Source: Thermasporomyces sp036564245
Lineage (GTDB): Bacteria > Actinomycetota > Actinomycetes > Propionibacteriales > Actinopolymorphaceae
Reading direction: 5' to 3'
DNA: 64,000 bases
Assembly: GCA_036564245.1 (NCBI GenBank)
Contig: DATCKU010000011.1
Span: 78,188-142,187, forward strand
Shown here one piece after another: positions 1 through 8,260 of the stretch (its first letter is position 1; every line of letters starts with the position of its first letter). The notes beneath the pieces are model-generated. The model made no database searches and had not been told where the DNA came from. It worked only from the letters and a program-made list of their open reading frames with translations. The translations under genes were made by a program, and so were the position numbers.

Positions 1-339
1 CCCGCGATGGCGAGGGCCCGGAGTAGTCCGCGGCGACTGAGCATTCCGTGTGTGGCTTCGAGGCTGGATCGGTGCGAGGCGGCCATGGCTGCAGCTCCCT
101 TCCGGCGGTCCGCCGGCTGGTTGTCGACGACGTCTGGCTCGAGTGGACGTGCGGGAGGCAGAGAGTCCGAGAACCCGATTGTTCAGAAGGTTTCAGTGAA
201 ACTATGCGTCCGGCTTCGGAATGGTCAACCCGTGTACGGCGGCCGATTCAGGGCATACCATCTGGATTTCAAACCGAATCGTGTGAACTTCATTGAACAT
301 TGCGCTCTCATCTCCTGCCGTCGACGCTTGGAAGACCTC
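1..339. other. upstream region without a recognisable gene
   Basis: The frame of the following glycoside hydrolase stays open back to the window edge, but the residues it would encode match no signal or domain, whereas a Tat signal begins at 340. I therefore read this stretch as 5' non-coding sequence. The only ordered element I see is the small palindrome at 190-202. Confidence 0.5.
190..202. promoter_or_regulatory. 13-bp palindrome upstream of glycoside hydrolase
   Basis: The arms are GTTTCA and TGAAAC around a single G, about 140 bases before the chosen start at 340. It has the size and symmetry of a repressor operator, and a LacI-family regulator is encoded just downstream at 3165. The link to that regulator is inference from proximity. 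Confidence 0.3.
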
Positions 340-3072
340 ATGAACTCGTTTGAGCATCACGTCGGCTCGGCCGATGGCCCCGGTTTCGACCGGCGTGCGT
401 TCGTGCGTCGCGTGGCGGCGCTCGGCGCCCTCTCTGGCGTGGCGTGGTCGATCCCGCGACCGTGGGGAGACCCGAAAGCCCTGGCCGCGACACCGGAGGT
501 CGACCCGTGGAGCTTCCTGGTCGGGCCGGTCTCGAACCGGTTCACGCCCGACACGTCACGGGTATGGGCGGCCGATCTGGACAGCCTGATCGACCGCAGC
601 AGCCAGACGATCCGCAGCTCGACCGGTGAGCTCACCTGGTCCTATGGTGAAGGGGTCGTGCGCCTGTCGACCCCGCGCACGCAGGGGGCCTTCGGGTTCC
701 TCGGCGGTTTCGGTGCGCTCGACCTGGGCGACGTCGTCGTGAGGTGTGGCAACGAGTACGCCAGCGTGGTCGTCACCTCGCTGGACGGGAAGCCGCTGCG
801 CACGTCCGGCCGGATTCTCGTCCAGGCGGTGACGGAGGAGCAGGCGTACGGATGGCGGGTGGGCGACGGCACGATCCTCGCGGTCGGCGACCACCCGGTC
901 GGAGTCCGCCGGATCGACGCCACGGTGACGCTTCCCCGCAGCGCGGGTCGGTATGCGTACGCGCTCGACGGGAACGGCTACGTCAGTCGGACGCTCACGC
1001 TTGCGCCCCAGGGCGCGCGCGTCGCGCTCACGTTGCCGCCGGATGGGCTCTACAGCGTGGTCTCGCGCAAGCCGATCTCCCTCGACGCCCCCGATGGTGA
1101 GGACATTCCGTATGTCTGGTGGGAAGGTGAAGCGGCGACGGAGACCAACTTCCCAGCGCAGACGGAGTTCTCGCCTACCGAAGAGGAGCGCCACCTGCTG
1201 TCCGGCGGTGACTGGCTCAGCAACTCCGGCATTCGTGGTGCCGACCAGCCCGAGGCCTTCGCCCGCTACGACGTCGACGTGCCGGCCGACGCTGAGTACC
1301 ACCTGTGGGTGCGAAAGTTCTGGCACCACGGGCCGTTTCGCTGGCGGTTCGACGACGACGAGTGGACGGTGCTCGACGAGACGTTCGGGATCGCCGACAC
1401 AACCTACATCCGGCGCTTTCTCGGCGCGTACTGGTTCCACGCGGGCGTGGTGCGGCTCGCCGCAGGGCGGCATACGTTCGAGCTGCGCCTGCTCGCCGGT
1501 CCAGGGGAGCCGCTCACCGCGTGCTTCGACGCGTTCCTGCTCACGCCGGGCCAGTTCGTGCCGCGTGGGAAGTACAAGCCTGGCGAGTTCTCCGGTCTCG
1601 CGAACGACGGGTTCGCGGCATTCGAGCCAGGGACGGATGCGTTCGGCAGCTCACCGATCGACCTGAGGCACCTGAACGAGAAGACGGCGGGGGAGCGAGG
1701 CTTCGTCACGACACGGAATGGGAAGTTCGTGCTCGGAGACGGCACACCGGTGCGCTTCTGGGCGGTGAACGTCGGGCCCGAGATCGTCCGCCAGGACCCG
1801 GACTCGGTGGACTACCTCGGCCGCTTCCTGGCCAAGCGTGGCGTCAACCTGGTCCGCATCCACGGGCCGATCTTCGACGACAGTGCCGCCGACCTCGGCA
1901 CGGTGGACACGCGCTATCTCGACCAGCTCCATCGGTTCGTCGCGGCCATGAAGAAGGCCGGGATCTACGTCCACCTGAGCTTCTACTTCCCGCTGTGGGT
2001 GCAGCTGGGCTCGAGCAACGGGTTCCCGGCGTACGACACGATCGGCAACAAGCATCCGTTCGCCTTGCTGCTGTTCGATCCGGACTTCCAGGCCGTGCAC
2101 CGGTCGTGGGCCCGTGGCCTGCTCACCACGCGCAACCCGTACACCGGCAAGCCGCTCGCTGCGGAGCCAGCGGTCGCGATCGTCGAGATCCAGAACGAAG
2201 ACAGCTTCTTCTTCTGGACGTTCACCCGCACCAACATCCCGGCGGCTCACCTGGCGATCCTCGATGCCGAGTTCGGCGCATGGGCCGCGAAGCGTTACGG
2301 GTCGGCGACGGCCGCGTTGGCGGCTTGGGGTGAGGGCAGTGGCGTGGAAGGTGATGCACCCGACGACGGAGTGCTCGTGGTCCAGGAGGCCTGGATGATG
2401 ACCTCCGACGCGCACCCGACCGAGAGCCCGATGAAGCGTCGGATGCGGGATCAGCGTGAGTTCCTGACCTGGAAACAGCGCGGGTTCTACGCCGACACCG
2501 TACGTTTCTGGCGCGACGAGCTGGGCCTGCGCAGCCTGATCAGCGCGAGCAACTGGATCACGGCGCAACCGTCGACGATGGACGCGCTCGAGCGCTACAC
2601 GTACACCGCAGGGGACGTGATCGACCGGCACGACGCGTACTTCGAGGGGACCCACGAGGGTTTCGGCTCCGACTACATGATCGACGTGGGCCAGACGTTC
2701 ACCGACCGTTCGGTCCTGCGCGAACCGGACGCTGCTGTGGTGAAGTTCCACCGCATCGCCGGGTATCCGCAGACCGTCTCCGAGACCGGCTGGCCGAACC
2801 CGAACCGCTTCAAGGCGGAATCGGTTGCCCTCTGGGCGACGTACGGCGCCCTCCAAGGGATGGGCGGCGTGGAGTTCTTCGCCCTCGACCGCATCGGCTG
2901 GCAGGGGAGTCCGGCGAAGTTCACGACGATGGTGCCGAGCATCATGGGGCAGTTCCCGGCCTTCGCCCTCGCCTATCGGCGAGGCGACATCGAAGAGGCG
3001 CGGCCGGTGGTCGAGATCACCCATGCCCTGCGCGATTTGTACGACTTCGGGGAGACGCCGGTCGTCGACTAG
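340..3072 (+). CDS. Tat-exported clan-A glycoside hydrolase (beta-galactosidase/cellulase-like barrel)
   Basis: A secreted 910-aa glycosidase. ATG 340 is chosen because GGAAG lies five bases upstream and the protein then begins with a twin-arginine signal (DRRAFVRR followed by a hydrophobic stretch). A beta-sandwich or carbohydrate-binding region fills roughly residues 50-430. A TIM-barrel domain opens near residue 445 with GKFVLGDGTPVRFWAVN. The likely acid/base is Glu620 in EIQNEDSFFFW and the likely nucleophile Glu815 in SETGW, the clan GH-A arrangement. The substrate cannot be read from sequence. The protein stops about 95 residues after the nucleophile, without the C-terminal domain I would expect in long members, so it may be shortened. 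A LacI regulator follows 92 bp downstream. Confidence 0.75.
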   Translation: MNSFEHHVGSADGPGFDRRAFVRRVAALGALSGVAWSIPRPWGDPKALAATPEVDPWSFLVGPVSNRFTPDTSRVWAADLDSLIDRSSQTIRSSTGELTWSYGEGVVRLSTPRTQGAFGFLGGFGALDLGDVVVRCGNEYASVVVTSLDGKPLRTSGRILVQAVTEEQAYGWRVGDGTILAVGDHPVGVRRIDATVTLPRSAGRYAYALDGNGYVSRTLTLAPQGARVALTLPPDGLYSVVSRKPISLDAPDGEDIPYVWWEGEAATETNFPAQTEFSPTEEERHLLSGGDWLSNSGIRGADQPEAFARYDVDVPADAEYHLWVRKFWHHGPFRWRFDDDEWTVLDETFGIADTTYIRRFLGAYWFHAGVVRLAAGRHTFELRLLAGPGEPLTACFDAFLLTPGQFVPRGKYKPGEFSGLANDGFAAFEPGTDAFGSSPIDLRHLNEKTAGERGFVTTRNGKFVLGDGTPVRFWAVNVGPEIVRQDPDSVDYLGRFLAKRGVNLVRIHGPIFDDSAADLGTVDTRYLDQLHRFVAAMKKAGIYVHLSFYFPLWVQLGSSNGFPAYDTIGNKHPFALLLFDPDFQAVHRSWARGLLTTRNPYTGKPLAAEPAVAIVEIQNEDSFFFWTFTRTNIPAAHLAILDAEFGAWAAKRYGSATAALAAWGEGSGVEGDAPDDGVLVVQEAWMMTSDAHPTESPMKRRMRDQREFLTWKQRGFYADTVRFWRDELGLRSLISASNWITAQPSTMDALERYTYTAGDVIDRHDAYFEGTHEGFGSDYMIDVGQTFTDRSVLREPDAAVVKFHRIAGYPQTVSETGWPNPNRFKAESVALWATYGALQGMGGVEFFALDRIGWQGSPAKFTTMVPSIMGQFPAFALAYRRGDIEEARPVVEITHALRDLYDFGETPVVD

Positions 3073-3164
3073 CTGGACCTGCCGTGGAGGCCGAGTGAAC
3101 GCCCTGGTGGTCGACGAGTCCCGGATACCATGCGGCCAACCTGGTCGGAGGGAGTTTCGAACGC

Positions 3165-4211
3165 ATGGCAGCGCCACGCCGGCCGACCTTGCGTGAGGTG
3201 GCCAAGCTGGCCGGTGTGTCCATCGGCACGGCGTCCGGGGTGTTGTCCGACAAGGGCTCGGCGTCCCCGGAGACTCGGGCAGCGGTTGTCGCAGCGGCCC
3301 AGGAGCTGGGTTACACGAGACGTCCCAGGTCGTCGTCCACCAGCGTCGGGACGCTGACGACGGCGGGAGTGATCGCGCGGCAGCTGCACTTCCCCTCGCC
3401 CGGAAACCCCTTCTACATGGAGGTTCTGAACGGTGCCCAGCGCGCCTGCGCGAACCTCGGCATCGCGCTCAGCCTGGAGATGGTCGAGGAGACAGGCGAG
3501 CGCGCCGGACAGTTGCCGCTCATCGTGCAGCGCCGGCTGGCGCAAGGCCTTCTCGTGCTCGGCTTTCTCGAGACCCACTACGTCCGCAAGCTGCACGATG
3601 CCGGCACACCGTGCGTCGTGGTCGATCATTCGCTGGACGACCTACCAGTGGACTGCGTCCGCAGCGAGGACGAACACGGTGGCTACCTCGCCACCTCGCA
3701 CCTGCTCGACCTGGGTCACCTCGACCCGCCGCCGGCCATGATCGTGGGGCTTCCGCAGCTGCGTCCCGTCGCTGATCGGCTGGCGGGCTACCGGCGTGCG
3801 CTGGCCGAGCGTCGGCTCCGCCCGCCGGCTTCCTACGTCCAGCAGGCCGTCGATCTCAGCCAGCCGGCCGGTCGGGCGGCCATGGAAGCGTTGCTCGACC
3901 TGCCCCGTCCCCCGACGGCGGTGTTCTGCTCCAACGATTCGACTGCTCTGGGTGCGTTGGAGGCACTGCGCGCTCGCGGTGTCCGCGTGCCGGAGGACTT
4001 CTCGGTGATCGGGTACGACGACATGCAGATGGCCGCGCACAGCCTGCCGCCGCTGACCACGATCCACACGGACATCGACCTTCTCGGTGCCCAGGCGGTG
4101 TGGCATCTGGCGCAACGGGTCGCCAATCCGGGGATGACCCGTCGAATCACGAAGCTCGCGGTCTCGCTGCTCCGCCGCGCGTCCACCGGCCCGCGATCTG
4201 CGAGCAGCTGA
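3165..4211 (+). CDS. LacI-family transcriptional regulator
   Basis: A 348-aa DNA-binding repressor with the usual LacI layout. The helix-turn-helix is at residues 8-30 (TLREVAKLAGVSIGTASGVL), followed by the hinge and a periplasmic-binding-like sensor domain from about residue 65 with NPFYMEVLNG. The C-terminal part contains VFCSNDSTALGALEALRARG and FSVIGYDDMQMA, typical of sugar-responsive LacI proteins. It probably controls the neighbouring glycoside hydrolase in response to a sugar. The position-17 region reads GTASGVLS rather than the common TVSRVLN, so its operator is probably not a standard one. The gene ends ahead of a good terminator hairpin at 4263. Confidence 0.9.
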   Translation: MAAPRRPTLREVAKLAGVSIGTASGVLSDKGSASPETRAAVVAAAQELGYTRRPRSSSTSVGTLTTAGVIARQLHFPSPGNPFYMEVLNGAQRACANLGIALSLEMVEETGERAGQLPLIVQRRLAQGLLVLGFLETHYVRKLHDAGTPCVVVDHSLDDLPVDCVRSEDEHGGYLATSHLLDLGHLDPPPAMIVGLPQLRPVADRLAGYRRALAERRLRPPASYVQQAVDLSQPAGRAAMEALLDLPRPPTAVFCSNDSTALGALEALRARGVRVPEDFSVIGYDDMQMAAHSLPPLTTIHTDIDLLGAQAVWHLAQRVANPGMTRRITKLAVSLLRRASTGPRSASS

Positions 4212-4262
4212 CCGAGGTCACGCATCCTGCACGGGTGTCAACCAAACCCGGCTTTCTCAATC

Positions 4263-4291
4263 CCGCACCTGGACAAGGTGCGGCGCGTTTT
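4263..4291 (+). terminator. terminator of the LacI gene
   Basis: A perfect 8-bp stem (CCGCACCT with AGGTGCGG, loop GGACA) is followed by CGCG and four T residues, 52 bases after the LacI stop codon. Confidence 0.6.
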
Positions 4292-4314
4292 ACGCCCGCT
4301 GACTCCTCCGTCAA

Positions 4315-4334
4315 CGGCTCCGAAACATCTGGTT
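4315..4334 (+). promoter_or_regulatory. weak GlnR-like half box upstream of narK
   Basis: TCAAC, six bases, then GAAAC matches one half of the actinobacterial GlnR pattern (gTnAC-n6-GaAAC), about 130 bases before the narK start. A second GAAAC at the expected 22-base spacing is missing, so this is only suggestive. A six-base inverted repeat, GCGGTT/AACCGC, follows at about 4349-4367. Confidence 0.2.
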
Positions 4335-4460
4335 CCTAACGTCACCGGCGGTTGTCCGCGAACCGCGACCGCACATCACCAGCTGTGCCGGGCCTCGCTC
4401 CGGCACGAGTGGCGCCCTGCCTGGGCCAGGGAGCCCCTCCACCCTCGAGGGAGGACAAGC

Positions 4461-5843
4461 GTGACGACTTTCGCCGAACGCACATCTGCAACCGTCGACC
4501 TCCAGATGACCAAGGGCCGTTGGATCCACAACTGGCAGCCTGATGACGAGATCTTCTGGCAACGAGTCGGTCGCAGGGTCGCGACCCGGAACCTCGTCTT
4601 CTCGATCTTCGCCGAACACCTCGGCTTCTCGGTGTGGCTGCTCTGGAGCATCGTCGTCGTGAGCCTGCCACTGGCCGGTTTCGAGTTCTCGACCGATCAA
4701 CTGTTCTGGCTCGTGGCGCTCCCGAACCTCATCGGCTCCACGTTGCGCATCCCGTACACGTTCGCGGTCCCTGCGTTCGGCGGCCGTAACTGGACGGTGG
4801 TGAGCGCGCTGCTGCTCCTGATCCCGACCGTGCTCCTCGCGGTCGCGGTGAGCAATCCGGACACGCCGTTCTGGATGTTCCTGATCATCGCGGCCACCGC
4901 GGGAGTCGGGGGCGGCAACTTCGCGTCCTCGATGACCAACATCTCGTTCTTCTTCCCCGAACGCAGTAAAGGCCTGGGGCTGGGGCTCAACGCGGCAGGC
5001 GGCAACCTGGGGACGAGCACCGTGCAGTTCGGCGTCCCCCTCGTGATCGCCATCGGCGGTGGCCTGAGCCTCGCGAACGCCGGCCTCATGTGGGTGCCGC
5101 TGATCCTCGCCGCCGCGATCTGTGCCTGGCTCTGGATGGACAACCTCACGGTGTCGAAGGCTCCGATCAAGGGCCAGCTCGCCGCGTGCAAACGCAGCCA
5201 CACGTGGGTGATGTCGTTCCTCTACATCGGGACATTCGGGTCGTTCATCGGCTACTCGGCCGCCTATCCGCTGATCGCCACGACGGAGTTCGCCAACTCG
5301 CCCGCGGTGAGGTACGCGTTCGTCGGGGCCATGCTCGGTTCCCTCATCCGTCCCGTGGGCGGGTGGCTTTCGGACAAGCTGGGGGGCGCGCGGGTCACGC
5401 TGTGGACGTTCATCGCCATGGCGGCGGGTGCGTTGCTGCTGCTGTACGCCGTGGACGTCCATTCCAGTGCGCTGTTCATGGCGGCCTTCGCGATCCTGTT
5501 CGCCGCGTCGGGAGTCGGCAACGGCTCGACGTACCGGATGATCCCCGCGATCTTCCGGGCCCAGGGCGAGCGTGAGGAGAAGACGGGAGTCCGGAACGCG
5601 GTCAAGAACACCCTCACCGAGGCGGGTGCGGCGATCGGCATCATCTCCTCGATCGGGGCGTTCGGCGGGTTCCTCATCGCGCGGGCGTACGGCAGCTCGT
5701 ACGCGTCGACGGGCTCGTTCGCGACCGCGATCCTCGCGTACGCCGTCTTCTACGCCGTCTGTGGGGCTGTGACCTGGTGGTTCTACCTGCGTCGGCAGTT
5801 CCTGGTGGCACGGATGCCGAGCCTGGCCGAGGCCTCGGTCTGA
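4461..5843 (+). CDS. narK: nitrate/nitrite transporter, MFS (NarK/NasA type)
   Basis: A 460-aa inner-membrane porter of the nitrate/nitrite branch of the major facilitator superfamily with about 12 membrane segments. The glycine-rich signature of the family is seen in AGVGGGNFASSMTNISFFFP and in LGLNAAGGNLGTS, and near the C-terminus in ASGVGNGSTYRMIP. GTG 4461 is chosen because GGGAGG lies seven bases upstream; the longer open frame to 4278 has no membrane or family similarity. It supplies substrate to the reductase operon that starts 218 bp downstream. A strong hairpin terminator separates the two, so narK is its own transcription unit. Confidence 0.92.
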   Translation: MTTFAERTSATVDLQMTKGRWIHNWQPDDEIFWQRVGRRVATRNLVFSIFAEHLGFSVWLLWSIVVVSLPLAGFEFSTDQLFWLVALPNLIGSTLRIPYTFAVPAFGGRNWTVVSALLLLIPTVLLAVAVSNPDTPFWMFLIIAATAGVGGGNFASSMTNISFFFPERSKGLGLGLNAAGGNLGTSTVQFGVPLVIAIGGGLSLANAGLMWVPLILAAAICAWLWMDNLTVSKAPIKGQLAACKRSHTWVMSFLYIGTFGSFIGYSAAYPLIATTEFANSPAVRYAFVGAMLGSLIRPVGGWLSDKLGGARVTLWTFIAMAAGALLLLYAVDVHSSALFMAAFAILFAASGVGNGSTYRMIPAIFRAQGEREEKTGVRNAVKNTLTEAGAAIGIISSIGAFGGFLIARAYGSSYASTGSFATAILAYAVFYAVCGAVTWWFYLRRQFLVARMPSLAEASV

Positions 5844-5852
5844 TTTTTCAAC

Positions 5853-5896
5853 AAGCGCCGCGTACCCCGGCGTGACCGTCGGGGTACGCGGCGCTT
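5853..5896. terminator. strong hairpin terminator after narK
   Basis: A perfect 16-bp stem (5853-5868 paired with 5881-5896) with a 12-base loop lies ten bases after the narK stop. A run of T at 5844-5848 precedes the stem, so it could also stop transcription arriving from the right. Confidence 0.8.
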
Positions 5897-6000
5897 CGTG
5901 TTCCCGCCCTCGGGGTCGACGAGCTGCGCCCGAGGACGTCGGTCACGCGCGCTCTTCCTCGATCGAATTTCGCTGCAGGGACGCACGTAGTGAGACCTCG

Positions 6001-6038
6001 TTAGCAGCGCAGAAACATCGAAGAAGCAGGCGCGAAAT
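6001..6038 (+). promoter_or_regulatory. GlnR-like box upstream of nasA
   Basis: Four pentamers recur every 11 bases: TTAGC (6001), GAAAC (6012), GAAGC (6023) and GAAAT (6034). This is the spacing of the known GlnR consensus gTnAC-n6-GaAAC-n6-gTnAC-n6-GaAAC. The two GAAAC positions fit well and the two gTnAC positions poorly. Location 24 bases before the nitrate-reductase start fits GlnR control of nitrate assimilation. Confidence 0.45.
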
Positions 6039-6041
6039 CGC

Positions 6042-6057
6042 TCGAGCGCACGCTCGA
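6042..6057 (+). promoter_or_regulatory. 7-bp hairpin abutting the nasA start
   Basis: TCGAGCG, CA, CGCTCGA forms a perfect inverted repeat ending four bases before the ATG at 6062. No purine-rich ribosome site is present between the hairpin and the start codon, so it could influence translation or be a DNA-binding site. Confidence 0.35.
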
Positions 6058-6061
6058 CAAC

Positions 6062-8260
6062 ATGTCCGGTGTCGCAACGCATTGCCCCTACTGTGCCCTG
6101 CAGTGCGGCATGACTCTGCGCGAAGTGGCCCAGGCGCGGACGAACGGTGCCGTCCGGGCCAGCGTGACGACACCTGACACGTCCACCCGACCCGACAGGT
6201 CGCGGCTGGGTCCCAGCGTCGAGATCCAGCCGCGACCCAGCGGCAGCAACCGGGGTGGACTGTGCCGGAAGGGGTGGACGGCGGCCGAGCTGCTCACGAC
6301 ACCCGACCGGCTCACCACCCCGCTGATCCGCAGCCGCCGAACCGACTCGCTCCAGCCGACGACCTGGGACGCGGCGCTGTCGTTCGTCGCCACCCGGCTC
6401 CGCACGCTGCAGTCCGAGCATGGCAGGGACGCCGTCGCCGTCCTCGGTGGCGGAGGGTTGACCAACGAGAAGGCGTACGCGCTCGGCAAGTTCGCCCGGG
6501 TCGTCCTTCGGACGAAGAACATCGACTACAACGGCCGGTTCTGCATGTCGTCTGCCGCTGCCGCCGGCATCAAGGCCTTCGGGCTGGATCGCGGACTGCC
6601 GTTCCCGCTGAGCGACATCGCAGATGCCGACGCGATCCTGCTGGTCGGCGCCAACGTCGCCGAGACCATGCCGCCGTTCGGCCAGTACCTCACGGCACAG
6701 CGGGAACGCGGGGGCGCGCTGGTCGTGGTCGATCCGCGCGCCACCGAGACCGCCCGGCAGGCGCGGCTCCACCTGCAGGTGACGCCCGGCACGGACCTCG
6801 CGCTCGCGTTGGGCCTGCTGCACATCGTGATCATGGAGGGGTACGTCGACCAGGCGTACGTCGCACGTCGTACCACCGGCTTCGACGCCATCCGCCCGAC
6901 CGTCGCGAGCTACTGGCCGGAGCGCGTGGAGCGCATCACCGGCGTGTCGGTCGCACAGCAACGGGAGGCCGTACGCCTGCTGGCCGAGGCGGACCGGGCG
7001 CTCATCCTCACCGCGCGCGGCGCCGAACAGCACGCGAAGGGCGTCGACACGGTGAGTGCGTTCATCAACCTCGCGCTGGCGCTGGGCCTTCCGGGCACGC
7101 CAGGACGTGGCTACGGGTGTCTCACCGGGCAGGGCAATGGCCAGGGCGGCCGCGAGCACGGTCAGAAGGCCGACCAGCTGCCCGGCTACCGGATGATCGA
7201 CGACCCGGCCGCGCGGGCGCACGTCGCGGCTGTGTGGAGGGTCGATCCGGCGACGATCCCCGGCAAGGGGCCCAGCGCGTACGAGCTCATGGACTCCCTC
7301 GGGGCGCCTGACGGACCCAAGGCGCTCCTCGTCTTCGGGACGAATCCCGTGGTGTCGGCGCCCGCCGCAGGACGTGTCGAGGGCCGTCTGCGGTCGCTGG
7401 ACCTGCTCGTCGTCTCAGACCTCGTGTTGTCCGAGACCGCCGCGCTGGCCGACGTCGTGCTGCCGACGGCTCAGTGGGCGGAGGAGGACGGCACGATGAC
7501 CAACCTCGAAGGGCGGGTGATCCGGCGACGTCGACTCCGCATGCCGCCGCAGGACGTGCGCACCGACCTGGAGATCCTCGCCGGTCTCGCCGCCCGGCTC
7601 GGCGCGCCGGGTGCGATCAGTGCCGACCCCGAGGCGACGTTCGCCGAGCTGGCTCGCGCAAGCGCCGGCGGAGCAGCCGACTACGGCGGGATCAGCTACT
7701 CCCGGCTCGATGCCGAGGACGGGATCTTCTGGCCGTGCCCGACACCTCGCCATCCGGGAACACCACGGATGTTCCTCGACCGCTTCGCAACGCCTGACGG
7801 CAGGGCGCGGTTCGTGCCTGTCGAGTTCCGGCCGGTGGTAGAGGACGTCGACGCCGACTATCCCGTCTATCTCACGACTGGCCGGATGCTCGCGCACTAC
7901 CAGAGCGGTGCGCAGACGCGCCGGATCAAGGCGTTGGCCGAGGCCGCTCCGCAGGCCTACGTCGAGCTGCACCCGGACCTCGCCGAGCAGTACGGCATCG
8001 GCGAGGGAGACCTGGTCCGGGTCACCAGCCGACGAGGAACGGTGACGGCGCCGGCGCGCCTCACCGAGACGATCCGTACCGACACCGTGTTCCTGCCCTT
8101 CCACTGGGGAGGGCGTGGCCGGGCGAACAGCCTCACCAACCCTGCTCTCGATCCGACCTCGCGCATGCCGGAGTTCAAGGTGTGCGCCGTGCGCCTGGAG
8201 CGCGTCGTGGCGGATCCGGCTGCCGGCACGAGACATGAGGAGCTGGAGGTTACCGCGTGA
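6062..8260 (+). CDS. nasA: assimilatory nitrate reductase, catalytic molybdopterin subunit
   Basis: A 732-aa cytoplasmic enzyme reducing nitrate to nitrite. The N-terminal [4Fe-4S] site is Cys8, Cys11 and Cys15 in HCPYCALQC, with the fourth ligand Cys68 in GGLCRKGW. The Mo-ligand cysteine is probably the one in NGRFCMSS. Molybdopterin-binding segments include GCLTGQGNGQGGREHGQKAD and a C-terminal dinucleotide-binding domain from about residue 600 (PVYLTTGRMLAHYQSG). A stretch of about 25 residues between the third and fourth cysteines is longer than I expect. No Tat signal is present, as expected for the assimilatory type. The stop overlaps the next start by four bases. Confidence 0.93.
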   Translation: MSGVATHCPYCALQCGMTLREVAQARTNGAVRASVTTPDTSTRPDRSRLGPSVEIQPRPSGSNRGGLCRKGWTAAELLTTPDRLTTPLIRSRRTDSLQPTTWDAALSFVATRLRTLQSEHGRDAVAVLGGGGLTNEKAYALGKFARVVLRTKNIDYNGRFCMSSAAAAGIKAFGLDRGLPFPLSDIADADAILLVGANVAETMPPFGQYLTAQRERGGALVVVDPRATETARQARLHLQVTPGTDLALALGLLHIVIMEGYVDQAYVARRTTGFDAIRPTVASYWPERVERITGVSVAQQREAVRLLAEADRALILTARGAEQHAKGVDTVSAFINLALALGLPGTPGRGYGCLTGQGNGQGGREHGQKADQLPGYRMIDDPAARAHVAAVWRVDPATIPGKGPSAYELMDSLGAPDGPKALLVFGTNPVVSAPAAGRVEGRLRSLDLLVVSDLVLSETAALADVVLPTAQWAEEDGTMTNLEGRVIRRRRLRMPPQDVRTDLEILAGLAARLGAPGAISADPEATFAELARASAGGAADYGGISYSRLDAEDGIFWPCPTPRHPGTPRMFLDRFATPDGRARFVPVEFRPVVEDVDADYPVYLTTGRMLAHYQSGAQTRRIKALAEAAPQAYVELHPDLAEQYGIGEGDLVRVTSRRGTVTAPARLTETIRTDTVFLPFHWGGRGRANSLTNPALDPTSRMPEFKVCAVRLERVVADPAAGTRHEELEVTA

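Noticed and set aside
1651..3177. 508-codon minus-strand frame under the first glycoside hydrolase
   Set aside because: Antisense shadow with Arg/Val/His-rich, low-structure content; the plus strand carries the catalytic motifs.
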